Source: Oscillospiraceae bacterium
GTDB taxonomy: Bacteria; Bacillota_A; Clostridia; Oscillospirales; Oscillospiraceae
Assembly (NCBI GenBank): GCA_902789835.1
Contig: CADAPN010000033.1
Location: forward strand, 1 to 15,539
DNA: 15,539 nt
Reading direction: 5' to 3'
Shown: positions 8,885 to 15,539 of the stretch, piece by piece
Layout of the letters: each line of letters begins with the position of its first letter
Numbering within the stretch: the stretch's first letter is position 1
The notes under the pieces: generated by a model
Databases searched by the model: none
What the model was told of the DNA's origin: nothing
What the model saw: the letters and a program-made list of their open reading frames with translations, nothing else
Translations under genes and position numbers: made by a program

Positions 8885-10390
8885 TCAGTCTCTGCGGAAA
8901 AGGTCCCTGGTATAGACTTTTTCTTCGACATCATCCAGAACCGAATCATAGCGGTTGGCAATGATACAGTTGCACATGGATTTGAATTTCTCCAGATCAT
9001 TGACCACGCGGCTGCCGAAGAAGGTGCTTCCGTCTTCCAGGGTCGGCTCATAGATCACGACCGTGGCGCCTTTGGCCTTGATTCGCTTCATAACGCCCTG
9101 GATCGAAGACTGACGGAAATTGTCGCTGTTGCTCTTCATGGTGAGCCGGTAGACACCGACCGTAACATCCCGCTGCCGGTTTTCCTTGTCGCTGGAATAG
9201 CTCTCGCTGTTGCCGTAGGAGCCGGCGATTTCTAGGACTCTGTCGGCGATAAAGTCCTTCCGGGTACGGTTGCTTTCCACAATGGCCTGAATCAGGTTTT
9301 CCGGGACATCCCTGTAATTTGCCAGAAGCTGCTTGGTGTCCTTCGGCAGGCAGTATCCGCCGTACCCGAAGGAAGGATTGTTGTAAAACGAACCGATTCG
9401 CGGGTCGAGGCAGACCCCCTTGATGATGGAAGCGGTGTTCAGGCCCTTCAGCTCGGCATAAGTGTCCAGCTCGTTAAAATAGGAAACACGGAGTGCCAGA
9501 TAGGTATTGGCAAAGAGCTTGGTCGCCTCTGCTTCCGTCGGACCGACGAACAGCGTTTCGATCGGTGATTTGACAGCGCCCTGCTGAAGCAGGCCTGCGA
9601 AGATCCAGGCTTCGTCCTCTGTGCGGCTGTCACAGCCGACGATGATTCGGGAGGGGTAAAGATTGTCATAAAGGGCCTTGGACTCCCGAAGAAACTCCGG
9701 ACTGAAAAGAATATGTTCCTCCGGATACTTCTCGGCAAGCTGCTGGGTATAGCCGACCGGAATCGTGGACTTGATCACGATCGCGGGTTTTACCGCTTTT
9801 TCCGCGGTGACTTCCGAAACAAGCCGGACCACGGAGTCAACGGCAGAACAGTCAAAGTAATTGGTCTTCGGGTCATAGTTTGTCGGGGTTGCCACGATGA
9901 CAAAATCGGCATCCCGATAGGCGGATGCTCCATCGGTGGTAACGTGCAGGGAAAGCTCGCGTTTTCCGGATTTTGCTTCCGCAAAGAATTTCTCAATATA
10001 CTCATCCTGAATGGGGCTGATGAACTGATTCAGGCGCTCTGCCTTTTCCGGGGTTGTCGTAACTGCGACGACTTCGTGGTGCTGGGAAAGAAGAACCGCA
10101 AGAGAAAGCCCGACATAGCCGACACCGGCGACGGCAATCCGATATCTGCGGTCCACGGGAATCCCGGCCGACGGAGAATCATCCGCAAGCAGATCCGTGA
10201 TCTGAAATCCGAGAATCACAGAGAGCTCTTCAAGCTGCTCAATGGAGGGCATGTACTGGCCGTTTTCCAGATTGCTGAGGATCGAGCGGTTGATCCCGGT
10301 TTTTTTGGAAAGCTCTGCCTGCGAGAGACCGAGCCTGTTCCGGCCGGAACGAACGGCATCGGATAAGAGCTGTTTGGATATTCTTTTCAT
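8885..10390 (-). CDS. ugd: UDP-glucose 6-dehydrogenase with N-terminal XRE helix-turn-helix domain
   Basis: A 501-residue fusion. Residues about 8-69 are an XRE/Cro-type helix-turn-helix ([11 protein letters not shown], then recognition helix [11 protein letters not shown], then [13 protein letters not shown]). A short linker leads to a full Ugd enzyme of the ~390-residue E. coli/Klebsiella type from about residue 83 to the end. Visible enzyme marks are the Rossmann loop GVGYVG (89-94), [61 protein letters not shown] and [14 protein letters not shown] with catalytic C347. The reaction is UDP-glucose to UDP-glucuronate with two rounds of dinucleotide reduction. Oddity: the acidic residue expected at the end of Rossmann strand 2 (Asp in E. 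coli, VALDI) is Thr111 here (VAVTTTPEK). A short polar insert (about [15 protein letters not shown]) precedes the C-terminal domain. The start ATG has GAGGAG upstream at good spacing. Confidence 0.95.
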   Translation of the reverse strand: MKRISKQLLSDAVRSGRNRLGLSQAELSKKTGINRSILSNLENGQYMPSIEQLEELSVILGFQITDLLADDSPSAGIPVDRRYRIAVAGVGYVGLSLAVLLSQHHEVVAVTTTPEKAERLNQFISPIQDEYIEKFFAEAKSGKRELSLHVTTDGASAYRDADFVIVATPTNYDPKTNYFDCSAVDSVVRLVSEVTAEKAVKPAIVIKSTIPVGYTQQLAEKYPEEHILFSPEFLRESKALYDNLYPSRIIVGCDSRTEDEAWIFAGLLQQGAVKSPIETLFVGPTEAEATKLFANTYLALRVSYFNELDTYAELKGLNTASIIKGVCLDPRIGSFYNNPSFGYGGYCLPKDTKQLLANYRDVPENLIQAIVESNRTRKDFIADRVLEIAGSYGNSESYSSDKENRQRDVTVGVYRLTMKSNSDNFRQSSIQGVMKRIKAKGATVVIYEPTLEDGSTFFGSRVVNDLEKFKSMCNCIIANRYDSVLDDVEEKVYTRDLFRRD

Positions 10391-10407
10391 TTGATTTTAC
10401 TCCTCAA

Positions 10408-10424
10408 TGTTGCCGATAACAACA
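10408..10424. promoter_or_regulatory. Possible operator in the leader of the HTH-ugd operon
   Basis: An inverted repeat TGTTG-7-CAACA lies between the predicted transcription start (about 10450) and the ribosome binding site of the HTH-Ugd gene. A second self-complementary stretch, TGCATGCA, sits at about 10450-10457, next to the -10 box. Either could be a binding site for the helix-turn-helix domain of the encoded protein. The repeats are short and could be chance. Confidence 0.25.
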
Positions 10425-10456
10425 GAAAATGACGTTTGAATTTGTGAACTGCATGC

Positions 10457-10485
10457 ATCATACCATGAAAAACCAACAGTGTCAA
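10457..10485 (-). promoter_or_regulatory. Sigma-A promoter for the HTH-ugd/epimerase operon
   Basis: On the - strand, a perfect -35 box TTGACA (10480-10485) is separated by exactly 17 bases from TATGAT (10457-10462), one base from the -10 consensus. Transcription would start near 10450, leaving a leader of about 60 bases before the ATG at 10390. This is one of the strongest-looking promoters in the window. Confidence 0.85.
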
Positions 10486-10530
10486 CGAAATTGTTCTTGA
10501 AAGATACAAGGAATGGTGTTATTAAAAGCA

Positions 10531-10583
10531 ACAAAAACCGCATCGCTCGACTCCCGGAGGAGTTCGAATGATGCGGTTTTGTC
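10531..10583 (-). terminator. Intrinsic terminator downstream of capA-like gene
   Basis: The outer arms ACAAAAACCGCATC (10531-10544) and GATGCGGTTTTGT (about 10569-10581) pair around an inner imperfect stem, TCGACTCC with GGAGTTCGA. Read on the - strand, the hairpin is followed by GGTTTTTGTTGCTTTT, a T-rich tail. It lies 66 bases past the stop of the capA-like gene and before the promoter of the next - strand operon. Confidence 0.8.
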
Positions 10584-10648
10584 TGATGGAGCCTGCCGCC
10601 CCTTTTGGGACAGGCAAACGGAGAGAAGCCAGAAGCCCGGACAGGGGA

Positions 10649-11893
10649 TCAGCCGTAACTGCTGTACCAGTTGCTGTAATCCGCTCCCTGGCTGGAAGCC
10701 TGGTAGCTGCCGTCCAGCTTGCTCATAACACGGTTGTAATCCTCAGAGCCCTCTTCATAGGGGGTGGGGCAGTAGTCGTTATAGTTATCCAGCGTATAGC
10801 CCTCATAGACCGGGAGACTGCTGACGCAGCAGGGAATCACCTTCCAGCCGTCTACCGAGATGGTCCCGTCCAGATCTCTCTTCAATGTAACCTGGAAGAT
10901 TGCGGTGTCGCGGTCGGTGGGGGAGGTGCTTCCGCCGAAGCTGAACTCGCCCATGCTGTAGAGAATGATGCCGCCGTTGTATTCTTCAATGGGCTGCAGG
11001 CAGTGTGTGTGGCAGCCGAAAATCAAATCGGCGCCGGAGTCGATGCACGCCCGTCCGATGTCAATCTGGGTGGCATTGGGCTGATAGTAGAGCTCCTGGC
11101 CCCAGTGGAACGCACAGATGATGTAATCCGCGCCGTCGGCCTTCATCTGCTGAATGGCCGCCCCGGCTTTGTCCTTGTTCGGAATATAGTCATTGTAAGC
11201 GCAGTAGACGCCGATGCGAAGCCCATGCTCCGTCGTGACGATTTTGTAGTCGTCTTCCTTGCCGTAATCCAGTCCGTATTCTTCCAGCGCCGCATAGGTA
11301 GAGAGCAGGCCGGCCTGACCGAAGTCGAGTGAATGATTGTTGGCTGTGGTGACGAAGTCGACGCCGCCCAGCGTGAGAATCTGTGCATTCGCGACAGGGG
11401 CGCGGAAATAGAACTGCTGTGGGGAATACATCTGGGTATCGGAAAGCGTGCATTCCAGATTGCTGATGGTGAATTCATCGTCTTTAAAATACTGCACCGT
11501 GTTCTTGAACGGATAAGTGTAATCGCCGTTCATGCGCCCGGCATAAGAGTATTCCGACTGATCACTGAGCATCTGGTGGGAGGTCAGAGTCTGGTCTCCG
11601 ATGACGGAGATGGTGAAGAGCTCCGGCGTAGGCTCCGGAGTGGGGGTCGGAGTGGGTGTCGGTGTCGGTGTGGGTGCCGGCGTGGCCGCGACAGGCACCT
11701 GTGTTGCGGATACACCGGGGGCGGAGATTCCGGTGCCTGTCGGCGTTTCCGCAGTGCCGGCGGCAGATCCGGTGACAGCGGACTGTGTGGAATCCGCAAC
11801 GGAAGTCTGCGGCTGCTGTGCCCGCAGAATCACAACGCCTGCGAGTAAAATGGAGAGAAGAATAAGGAAGAGCACCTGAATCAGCTTTTTCAT
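10649..11893 (-). CDS. CapA-family metallophosphatase-like surface protein
   Basis: A 414-residue protein. An N-terminal signal anchor (LIQVLFLILLSILLAGVVIL, residues 4-23) is followed by a Ser/Thr/Ala-rich stretch and a Pro-Thr repeat stalk (71-90). A CapA (PGA_cap) domain spans about 93-370. Family motifs in order are SVIGD (96-100), NLE (145-147), NNHSLDFG (185-192), HWGQE (263-267), GCHTHCLQ (293-300) and YSMGEF (312-317). CapA proteins belong to the calcineurin-like phosphoesterase fold and are linked to poly-gamma-glutamate or surface polymer handling. No capB or capC neighbour is present, so poly-gamma-glutamate synthesis is not supported. The block usually read as Y-S-x-G-N-F has Glu in place of Asn. 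It has its own promoter (11927-11955), terminator and GGAG ribosome binding site, so it is a single-gene unit. Confidence 0.88.
   Translation of the reverse strand: MKKLIQVLFLILLSILLAGVVILRAQQPQTSVADSTQSAVTGSAAGTAETPTGTGISAPGVSATQVPVAATPAPTPTPTPTPTPTPEPTPELFTISVIGDQTLTSHQMLSDQSEYSYAGRMNGDYTYPFKNTVQYFKDDEFTISNLECTLSDTQMYSPQQFYFRAPVANAQILTLGGVDFVTTANNHSLDFGQAGLLSTYAALEEYGLDYGKEDDYKIVTTEHGLRIGVYCAYNDYIPNKDKAGAAIQQMKADGADYIICAFHWGQELYYQPNATQIDIGRACIDSGADLIFGCHTHCLQPIEEYNGGIILYSMGEFSFGGSTSPTDRDTAIFQVTLKRDLDGTISVDGWKVIPCCVSSLPVYEGYTLDNYNDYCPTPYEEGSEDYNRVMSKLDGSYQASSQGADYSNWYSSYG
11624..11683 (-). repeat. Pro-Thr codon repeat in capA-like gene
   Basis: A 60-base low-complexity tract encoding alternating Pro and Thr (residues 71-90, TPAPTPTPTPT and on to EPTPE). 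On the + strand it appears as a GGTGTCGGTGTG-like repeat of 6-base units. It gives an extended wall-spanning stalk. Such tracts can change length by slippage in multiples of 6 bases without breaking the frame. Confidence 0.85.
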
Positions 11894-11926
11894 GAAAGAA
11901 CTCCAATAATTATAATGAATGGAAGC

Positions 11927-11955
11927 ATTATAGCGTATTCAAGGATGGAAAACAA
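11927..11955 (-). promoter_or_regulatory. Sigma-A promoter for capA-like gene
   Basis: On the - strand, TTGTTT (11950-11955) and a perfect TATAAT (11927-11932) are separated by 17 bases. The expected transcription start is near 11920, giving a short leader of under 30 bases before the ATG at 11893. The -35 box lies just after the hppA terminator, so the two units are packed tightly but are separate. Confidence 0.75.
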
Positions 11956-11967
11956 GATCAATCAACG

Positions 11968-12000
11968 AAAAAACTCTGCCGGGAATGAAACCCGGCAGAG
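11968..12000 (-). terminator. Intrinsic terminator of hppA
   Basis: A perfect 10-bp GC-rich stem (CTCTGCCGGG at 11974-11983 and CCCGGCAGAG at 11991-12000) has a 7-base loop. On the - strand it is followed by six Ts (11968-11973). It lies 30 bases past the hppA stop codon. Confidence 0.93.
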
Positions 12001-12030
12001 GATGTTTCATATAGAAGAGCAATCAGGAGC

Positions 12031-14028
12031 TTAGAGGAGACCGCCGATCTTTACAAAGAGGGGAGCAAAGACCAGAGAGACAACCGTCATGAGCTTGATG
12101 AGGATGTTCAGGGAAGGACCGGAGGTGTCCTTAAACGGGTCACCGACGGTGTCACCCACGACCGCGGCCTTATGAGCGGAAGAGCCCTTGCCGCCGTGAT
12201 GGCCTTCTTCAATGTATTTCTTGGCATTGTCCCAGGCGCCGCCGGAGTTGGACATGAAGATCGCCAGGAGAACGCCGGTGACGAGAGAGCCTGCGAGAAG
12301 ACCGCCGAGCGCTTCCGGCCCAAGCAGAAGTCCGACCAGCAGCGGAACCAGAACGGCCATAACGCCGGGAATGATCATTTCGTGAAGTGCCGCGGTGGTG
12401 GAGATGCCGACGCAGGAAGTGTAATCGGGTTTTGCCGTCCCTTCGAGAATGCCGGGAATCTCACGGAACTGGCGGCGAACCTCTTCAATCATCTTGTAAG
12501 CCGCTTTGGAAACCGAGTCCATGGTCATGGCGGAAAAGGCAAAGGGAAGCATACCGCCGATCAGAAGACCGATGACCACGTTGGGAGAGAGAATGTTGAT
12601 GCCGGCCTCTTCGAGCTTGACCTCGTGGGCGTAGGAGACAAACAGGGCGAGTGCGGTGAGCGCGGCGGAGCCGATGGCAAAGCCCTTGCCCATGGCGGCC
12701 GTCGTGTTGCCGACGGCGTCGAGCTTATCCGTGATCTCACGGACGTGGGGATCCAGACCGCTCATTTCGGCAATGCCGCCGGAGTTGTCGGCGATAGGAC
12801 CGTAGGCGTCCACGGCAACGGTGATGCCGGTGGTAGAGAGCATGCCGACGGCGGCCAGCGCGATGCCGTATAGATTATTTGTTACACGGTAGGAGACATA
12901 GATCCCGACACAGATCAGGACAATGGGCACCCAGGTGCTCATCATGCCCACCGCAACACCGCTGATGATGGTGGTGGCCGAGCCGGTTTCGGACTGGTCG
13001 GCGATGCGCTTTACCGACCGATAATCTTCGGAAGTATAAACCTCGGTCATATATCCGATGACCAGGCCGACAATAATACCGGCGATGATGGGGAGAGAAT
13101 AGAAGATTCCTCCGAAGAACTTCAGACTGAGCGGAATGGAGACAATTCCGACGATCGCGGCGGAAACGTAAGAGCCCATCTTAAGGGCCGCATGCGGATT
13201 TGCGTCATCCTTGCCGCGGACAAAGAACGTCGCGATGATGGAAGCGGCAATTCCGACGGCGGCGACCAGCAGGGGGTAGAAGGCGCCGGCACCGGGGAAG
13301 GAGCCCGTGATCAGGACGCCGAGGGTCAGAGCCGAAATCAGCGCACCGACATAGCTCTCGAAGAGGTCGGCGCCCATCCCGGCTACGTCGCCCACGTTAT
13401 CGCCGACATTGTCCGCGATGACGGCGGGGTTGCGGGGGTCGTCTTCCGGAATACCGGCTTCCACCTTGCCGACCAGGTCGGCGCCGACGTCAGCCGCCTT
13501 GGTATAGATACCGCCGCCGACACGTGCAAACAGCGCAATGGAGGAGGCACCGAGAGAAAAGCCAAACAGAATATTATAGTTGCCGGTCAGAATGTAGATC
13601 AGACTGCAGCCGAGCAGGCCGAGCCCGACGACGCACATCCCCATGACCGAGCCGCCGGCAAAGGCGATGGAGAGCGCCTTGTTCATGCCCGATTCCATGG
13701 CGGCATTGGCGGTGCGGACATTAGCCCTGGTGGCGACCTTCATTCCGAAGAAGCCGGCCAGGATGGAGCAAAAGGCACCGAGCAGGAAGCAGACGGCAGT
13801 TCCCCAGTTAATAAAGAAGCCGATCAGCAGAAACAGAATCACCACAAAAATGGCAAGAATTCTGTACTCGGACATCAGGAAAGCATCCGCGCCTTCCGCA
13901 ATTGCGGAAGCGATCTCCTGCATGCGGGACGTACCCGCGGCTGCTTTGGAGACATAGCTTGCCTTATAAGCGGCAAAGCAAAGTGCACATACGGCGAGGA
14001 TCGGAATGATCCATACGAAACCACTCAT
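12031..14028 (-). CDS. hppA: K+-dependent membrane-bound ion-pumping pyrophosphatase
   Basis: A 665-residue integral membrane enzyme with about 16 helices. It hydrolyses pyrophosphate and pumps Na+ or H+ out of the cell. The substrate-binding signature [11 protein letters not shown] starts at residue 180, followed by [20 protein letters not shown] with its clustered aspartates. A second acidic cluster near the C-terminus includes [14 protein letters not shown] and [28 protein letters not shown] has Ala444 and Gly447, the pair typical of K+-dependent enzymes, where K+-independent ones have Lys and Thr. Na+ versus H+ specificity was not settled. The ATG at 14028 (MSGFVWIIP) is chosen because AGGAG lies 10 bases upstream and the first helix starts right there. 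The frame stays open back to 14211, but that stretch contains the promoter. The gene is a single transcription unit with its own terminator. Confidence 0.96.
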   Translation of the reverse strand: MSGFVWIIPILAVCALCFAAYKASYVSKAAAGTSRMQEIASAIAEGADAFLMSEYRILAIFVVILFLLIGFFINWGTAVCFLLGAFCSILAGFFGMKVATRANVRTANAAMESGMNKALSIAFAGGSVMGMCVVGLGLLGCSLIYILTGNYNILFGFSLGASSIALFARVGGGIYTKAADVGADLVGKVEAGIPEDDPRNPAVIADNVGDNVGDVAGMGADLFESYVGALISALTLGVLITGSFPGAGAFYPLLVAAVGIAASIIATFFVRGKDDANPHAALKMGSYVSAAIVGIVSIPLSLKFFGGIFYSLPIIAGIIVGLVIGYMTEVYTSEDYRSVKRIADQSETGSATTIISGVAVGMMSTWVPIVLICVGIYVSYRVTNNLYGIALAAVGMLSTTGITVAVDAYGPIADNSGGIAEMSGLDPHVREITDKLDAVGNTTAAMGKGFAIGSAALTALALFVSYAHEVKLEEAGINILSPNVVIGLLIGGMLPFAFSAMTMDSVSKAAYKMIEEVRRQFREIPGILEGTAKPDYTSCVGISTTAALHEMIIPGVMAVLVPLLVGLLLGPEALGGLLAGSLVTGVLLAIFMSNSGGAWDNAKKYIEEGHHGGKGSSAHKAAVVGDTVGDPFKDTSGPSLNILIKLMTVVSLVFAPLFVKIGGLL

Positions 14029-14087
14029 ACAAGAATCGCTCCTGTCATAAAAGAATATAAAATGCATCGCTGCGTTTTGTATTGTGA

Positions 14088-14116
14088 ATTTTACACTATT
14101 TTCGGGGAAATGGCAA
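14088..14116 (-). promoter_or_regulatory. Sigma-A promoter for hppA
   Basis: On the - strand, TTGCCA (14111-14116) is separated by 17 bases from TAAAAT (14088-14093). Each box differs from consensus at one position. Transcription would start near 14081, giving a leader of about 53 bases with AGGAG ahead of the ATG at 14028. Confidence 0.75.
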
Positions 14117-14246
14117 GCCTTGAAAAAAGAGGTATTTGTCAATATCAACAAATTTATGCAGTTTGCCGGTTTCAATGGAGATTCAAAAGGGAATGACAGC
14201 GAATTAACCAAAAGTCTTAATCTTTCTTAGGAATGCGCTGCGCCGG

Positions 14247-14275
14247 TTGAAAAGAAGCACAAAATCTTGTATACT
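14247..14275 (+). promoter_or_regulatory. Upstream sigma-A promoter P1 for the secreted repeat protein
   Basis: TTGAAA (14247-14252), a 17-base spacer and TATACT (14270-14275). The first box differs from consensus at one position and the second also at one. The predicted start near 14282 would give a long leader of about 185 bases. Confidence 0.6.
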
Positions 14276-14350
14276 TCAGAAAAAGGTAACCACTATTTTC
14301 GAAATTATTACAAATTGGAAAAAATTTTTCTCAAAATTTCTTAAAAACTC

Positions 14351-14379
14351 TTGCAATTGATTTCAAAAGGTGGTATCTT
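14351..14379 (+). promoter_or_regulatory. Downstream sigma-A promoter P2 for the secreted repeat protein
   Basis: TTGCAA (14351-14356), a 17-base spacer and TATCTT (14374-14379). The AT-rich tract just upstream could act as an UP-like element. The predicted start near 14386 leaves a leader of about 80 bases with two small hairpins before the ribosome binding site. Confidence 0.6.
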
Positions 14380-14466
14380 ATATGCACACAGCGGGAGAAA
14401 GGCGCAATCTGCCGGTGTGGAGTTTACAATTCGTAAGCATTTTTTTACGATAGAAGGAGAACAGAC

Positions 14467-15539
14467 ATGAAAGCAACATCTAAACTCATTTCTGTAGTTC
14501 TGATTCTTGCAATGTGCCTGAGCCTGTTTACAGTCTCTGCCTTTGCGGACAAACCGTGGTGATCGGTGGCGGAATGATTGAATCCGAACCTATCGGTGGT
14601 CCGGCAACAAATAGTTGGGTTGGCGCAAACAGAGTTCAGCAGGCCACGAATCAGCCTGCCGTAATTGAGGACAACAGCTATCAGGGAAGCGCCGATGCAG
14701 AGACGGATACAGCAACTGATGCAGCTGCTCAGACCGCTCCTGCTGTTACCGAACAGGTGACAGAGACCGTTCCTGCGATCACTGAGGTCAGCACTGCGGA
14801 GGAACTGAAAGCGGCGGCTGCCAAGGGCGGCGAGATCAAGCTCCTGAACGACATTGCGATGAGCGAAGGCCTGACGGTTGCGGCCAATGCGGTTATCGAC
14901 CTGAACGGAAAGATCCTTTCCTTTGATAATGCAGCTGACGACAAGGGCATGGCAATTACCGGTATGGGCGCGACGCTCAAAAACGGTACTGTCTCTGCCA
15001 AGGGCTCTGTTCTGGCGAGCGATAACGGCACCGTGGAAATCGGGTTTGGCTCTGTTGCCAGCGGCGTGACGCTGAATAATGTCAATGTTCGTTTCTATGC
15101 ACCGGCAGAGTGGACCATGTTCGGTCAGGGAGTCGGTCTGGTATACGGTACTTATAACCGTGACGTTTCCAATTACTTCGCAGGCAGCGAGAAACTCGAA
15201 GTTGTGGAGCAGAACGGGATCTATACGGTCAGAGACAAGGTCGAGGCGCCTGCGGTGATTCCCGCAGTTACCGAGAATGCAGAAACTCCTGCAGCCGAGA
15301 CCGAGCAGACGGATGTTGCGGCTGAAGAGCCTGTGACCGAGACTGAGCAGACCAATGCTGCGGCTGAAGAGCCTGCGGCCGAGACCGAGCAGACGGATGT
15401 TGCGGTCGAAGAGCCCGCAGCCGAGACCGAGCAGGCGGACGTTGCGGTCGAAGAGACCAATACGGCTGACGAACAGAACGATGCCGAGACGACACAGGCT
15501 GATGTCGAAGTCGAAGGCGATGACGCCAACGTTGAAGGC
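14467..15539 (+). CDS. Secreted Glu/Thr-rich repeat protein, frameshifted and partial
   Basis: AAGGAGA at 14454-14460 precedes an ATG that encodes a clear signal peptide (KATSKLISVVLILAMCLSLF, ending AFA) followed by DKPW and TGA at 14560-14562. The body continues open in the -1 frame from about 14553 to the window end, 329 codons without a stop, reading TVVIGGGMIESEPIGGP onward. Adding one base near the AAA at 14551-14553 would join them as ADKTVVIGGG. The body has a segment STAEELKAAAAKGGEIKLL, typical of beta-helix-like surface proteins, and a unit like YNRDVSNYFAG with NGIYTVRD, also common in gut Clostridia surface proteins. An acidic repeat region follows. An internal ATG at 14574 exists but would lack a signal peptide. 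I cannot tell a real disruption from a sequencing error. The function is unknown beyond likely secretion. Confidence 0.75.
14548..14562 (+). other. Frameshift site separating signal peptide from protein body
   Basis: The signal-peptide frame reads GAC AAA CCG TGG TGA and stops. The body frame is one position back (ACC GTG GTG ATC GGT). One missing base restores a continuous protein; the A-run of three at 14551-14553 is the simplest place. No classical X-XXY-YYZ slippery heptamer is present, so programmed frameshifting is unlikely. Confidence 0.7.
15294..15461 (+). repeat. Four tandem 42-bp coding repeats
   Basis: Four adjacent 42-base (14-codon) units start at 15294, 15336, 15378 and 15420. 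The consensus peptide is AETEQTDVAVEEPA; the units vary at a few positions (for example TNAAAEEPA in the second). A decayed acidic stretch follows to the window edge. The repeats are directly adjacent, so this is not a CRISPR array. They encode an acidic, probably extended region of the secreted protein. Confidence 0.9.

Larger units (their letters stand above)
14029..14466. other. Divergent regulatory region between hppA and the secreted repeat protein
   Basis: A 438-base non-coding stretch. It holds one - strand promoter for hppA and two + strand promoters. Between them is a very AT-rich tract (about 14290-14350) with a near-palindrome GAAAAAATTTTTC. The + strand leader has an imperfect stem (CACAC near 14384 with GTGTG near 14415) and a perfect 6-bp hairpin (TCGTAA 14431-14436, TTACGA 14445-14450). 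That hairpin ends just before the AAGGAGA ribosome binding site at 14454-14460. No riboswitch or small RNA was recognised. Confidence 0.6.

Noticed and set aside
13192..14196. Long + strand frames antisense to hppA (also 12172-12873)
   Set aside because: They are compositional shadows of the GC-rich hppA codons and have no ribosome binding site or recognisable domain.
14029..14211. Upstream extension of hppA to a 726-residue protein
   Set aside because: The added residues do not resemble the family, the ATG at 14028 has an AGGAG site at good spacing, and the hppA promoter lies inside the extension.
14431..14450. Terminator hairpin in the leader of the secreted protein
   Set aside because: The stem is only 6 bp, the Ts are in the loop rather than after the stem, and a ribosome binding site follows at once.
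14548..14562. Programmed -1 frameshift
   Set aside because: No slippery heptamer or following pseudoknot was seen; the site is directly after a signal peptide, an unusual place for it.
15294..15461. CRISPR array
   Set aside because: The repeats are adjacent without spacers, stay in one coding frame and no cas gene is present.
15221..15529. - strand Ser/Ala/Val repeat frame
   Set aside because: It is the reverse of the 42-bp acidic repeats in the + strand secreted protein, which has the better start signals upstream.

Overview
The window looks like a chromosomal segment of an anaerobic Gram-positive Clostridia-type bacterium (Bacillota). The evidence is strong AGGAGG-like ribosome binding sites, near-consensus sigma-A promoters with 17-base spacers, a membrane pyrophosphatase with the K+-dependent signature, YfhO, DHHW and CapA family proteins, and a secreted Glu/Thr-rich repeat protein of a style common in gut Clostridia. 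The species cannot be named from this sequence. No tRNA, rRNA, CRISPR, IS element or phage gene was seen.

Region 1 (1-7775, + strand) is a run of membrane-linked cell-surface glycan genes. It holds the tail of an unidentified membrane protein (1-74), a polytopic GT-C-like membrane protein (81-1700), an MBOAT O-acyltransferase (1795-3222), a DHHW/AlgX-like SGNH protein (3247-4851) and a YfhO-family membrane protein (4968-7775). The MBOAT plus SGNH pair is the usual two-part arrangement for moving acyl groups, commonly acetyl, across the membrane onto an extracellular polymer.

Region 2 (7793-10485, - strand) is a two-gene operon converging on region 1. A UDP-glucose 6-dehydrogenase carries an N-terminal XRE-type helix-turn-helix domain and is followed by a UDP-glucuronate 4-epimerase-like enzyme. 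Together they would convert UDP-glucose to UDP-glucuronate and UDP-galacturonate, precursors for an acidic polysaccharide. The operon starts at a near-perfect promoter and ends in a 20-bp perfect hairpin shared with region 1. The fusion is the most interesting feature here: a DNA-binding domain on a nucleotide-sugar-making enzyme, in which the Rossmann aspartate that normally binds the NAD ribose is replaced by threonine.

Region 3 (10531-14116, - strand) holds two single-gene units, each with its own promoter and terminator: a membrane-anchored CapA-like metallophosphatase with a Pro-Thr stalk, and the ion-pumping membrane pyrophosphatase HppA.

Region 4 (14247-15539, + strand) diverges from hppA. 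Two good promoters and a leader precede a secreted protein whose signal peptide is one frame off from its body. The body ends in four 42-bp repeats and runs off the window.

Taken together, the window describes making, modifying and exporting an acidic surface polysaccharide. The functional link between regions 1 and 2 is inferred from adjacency and family roles.
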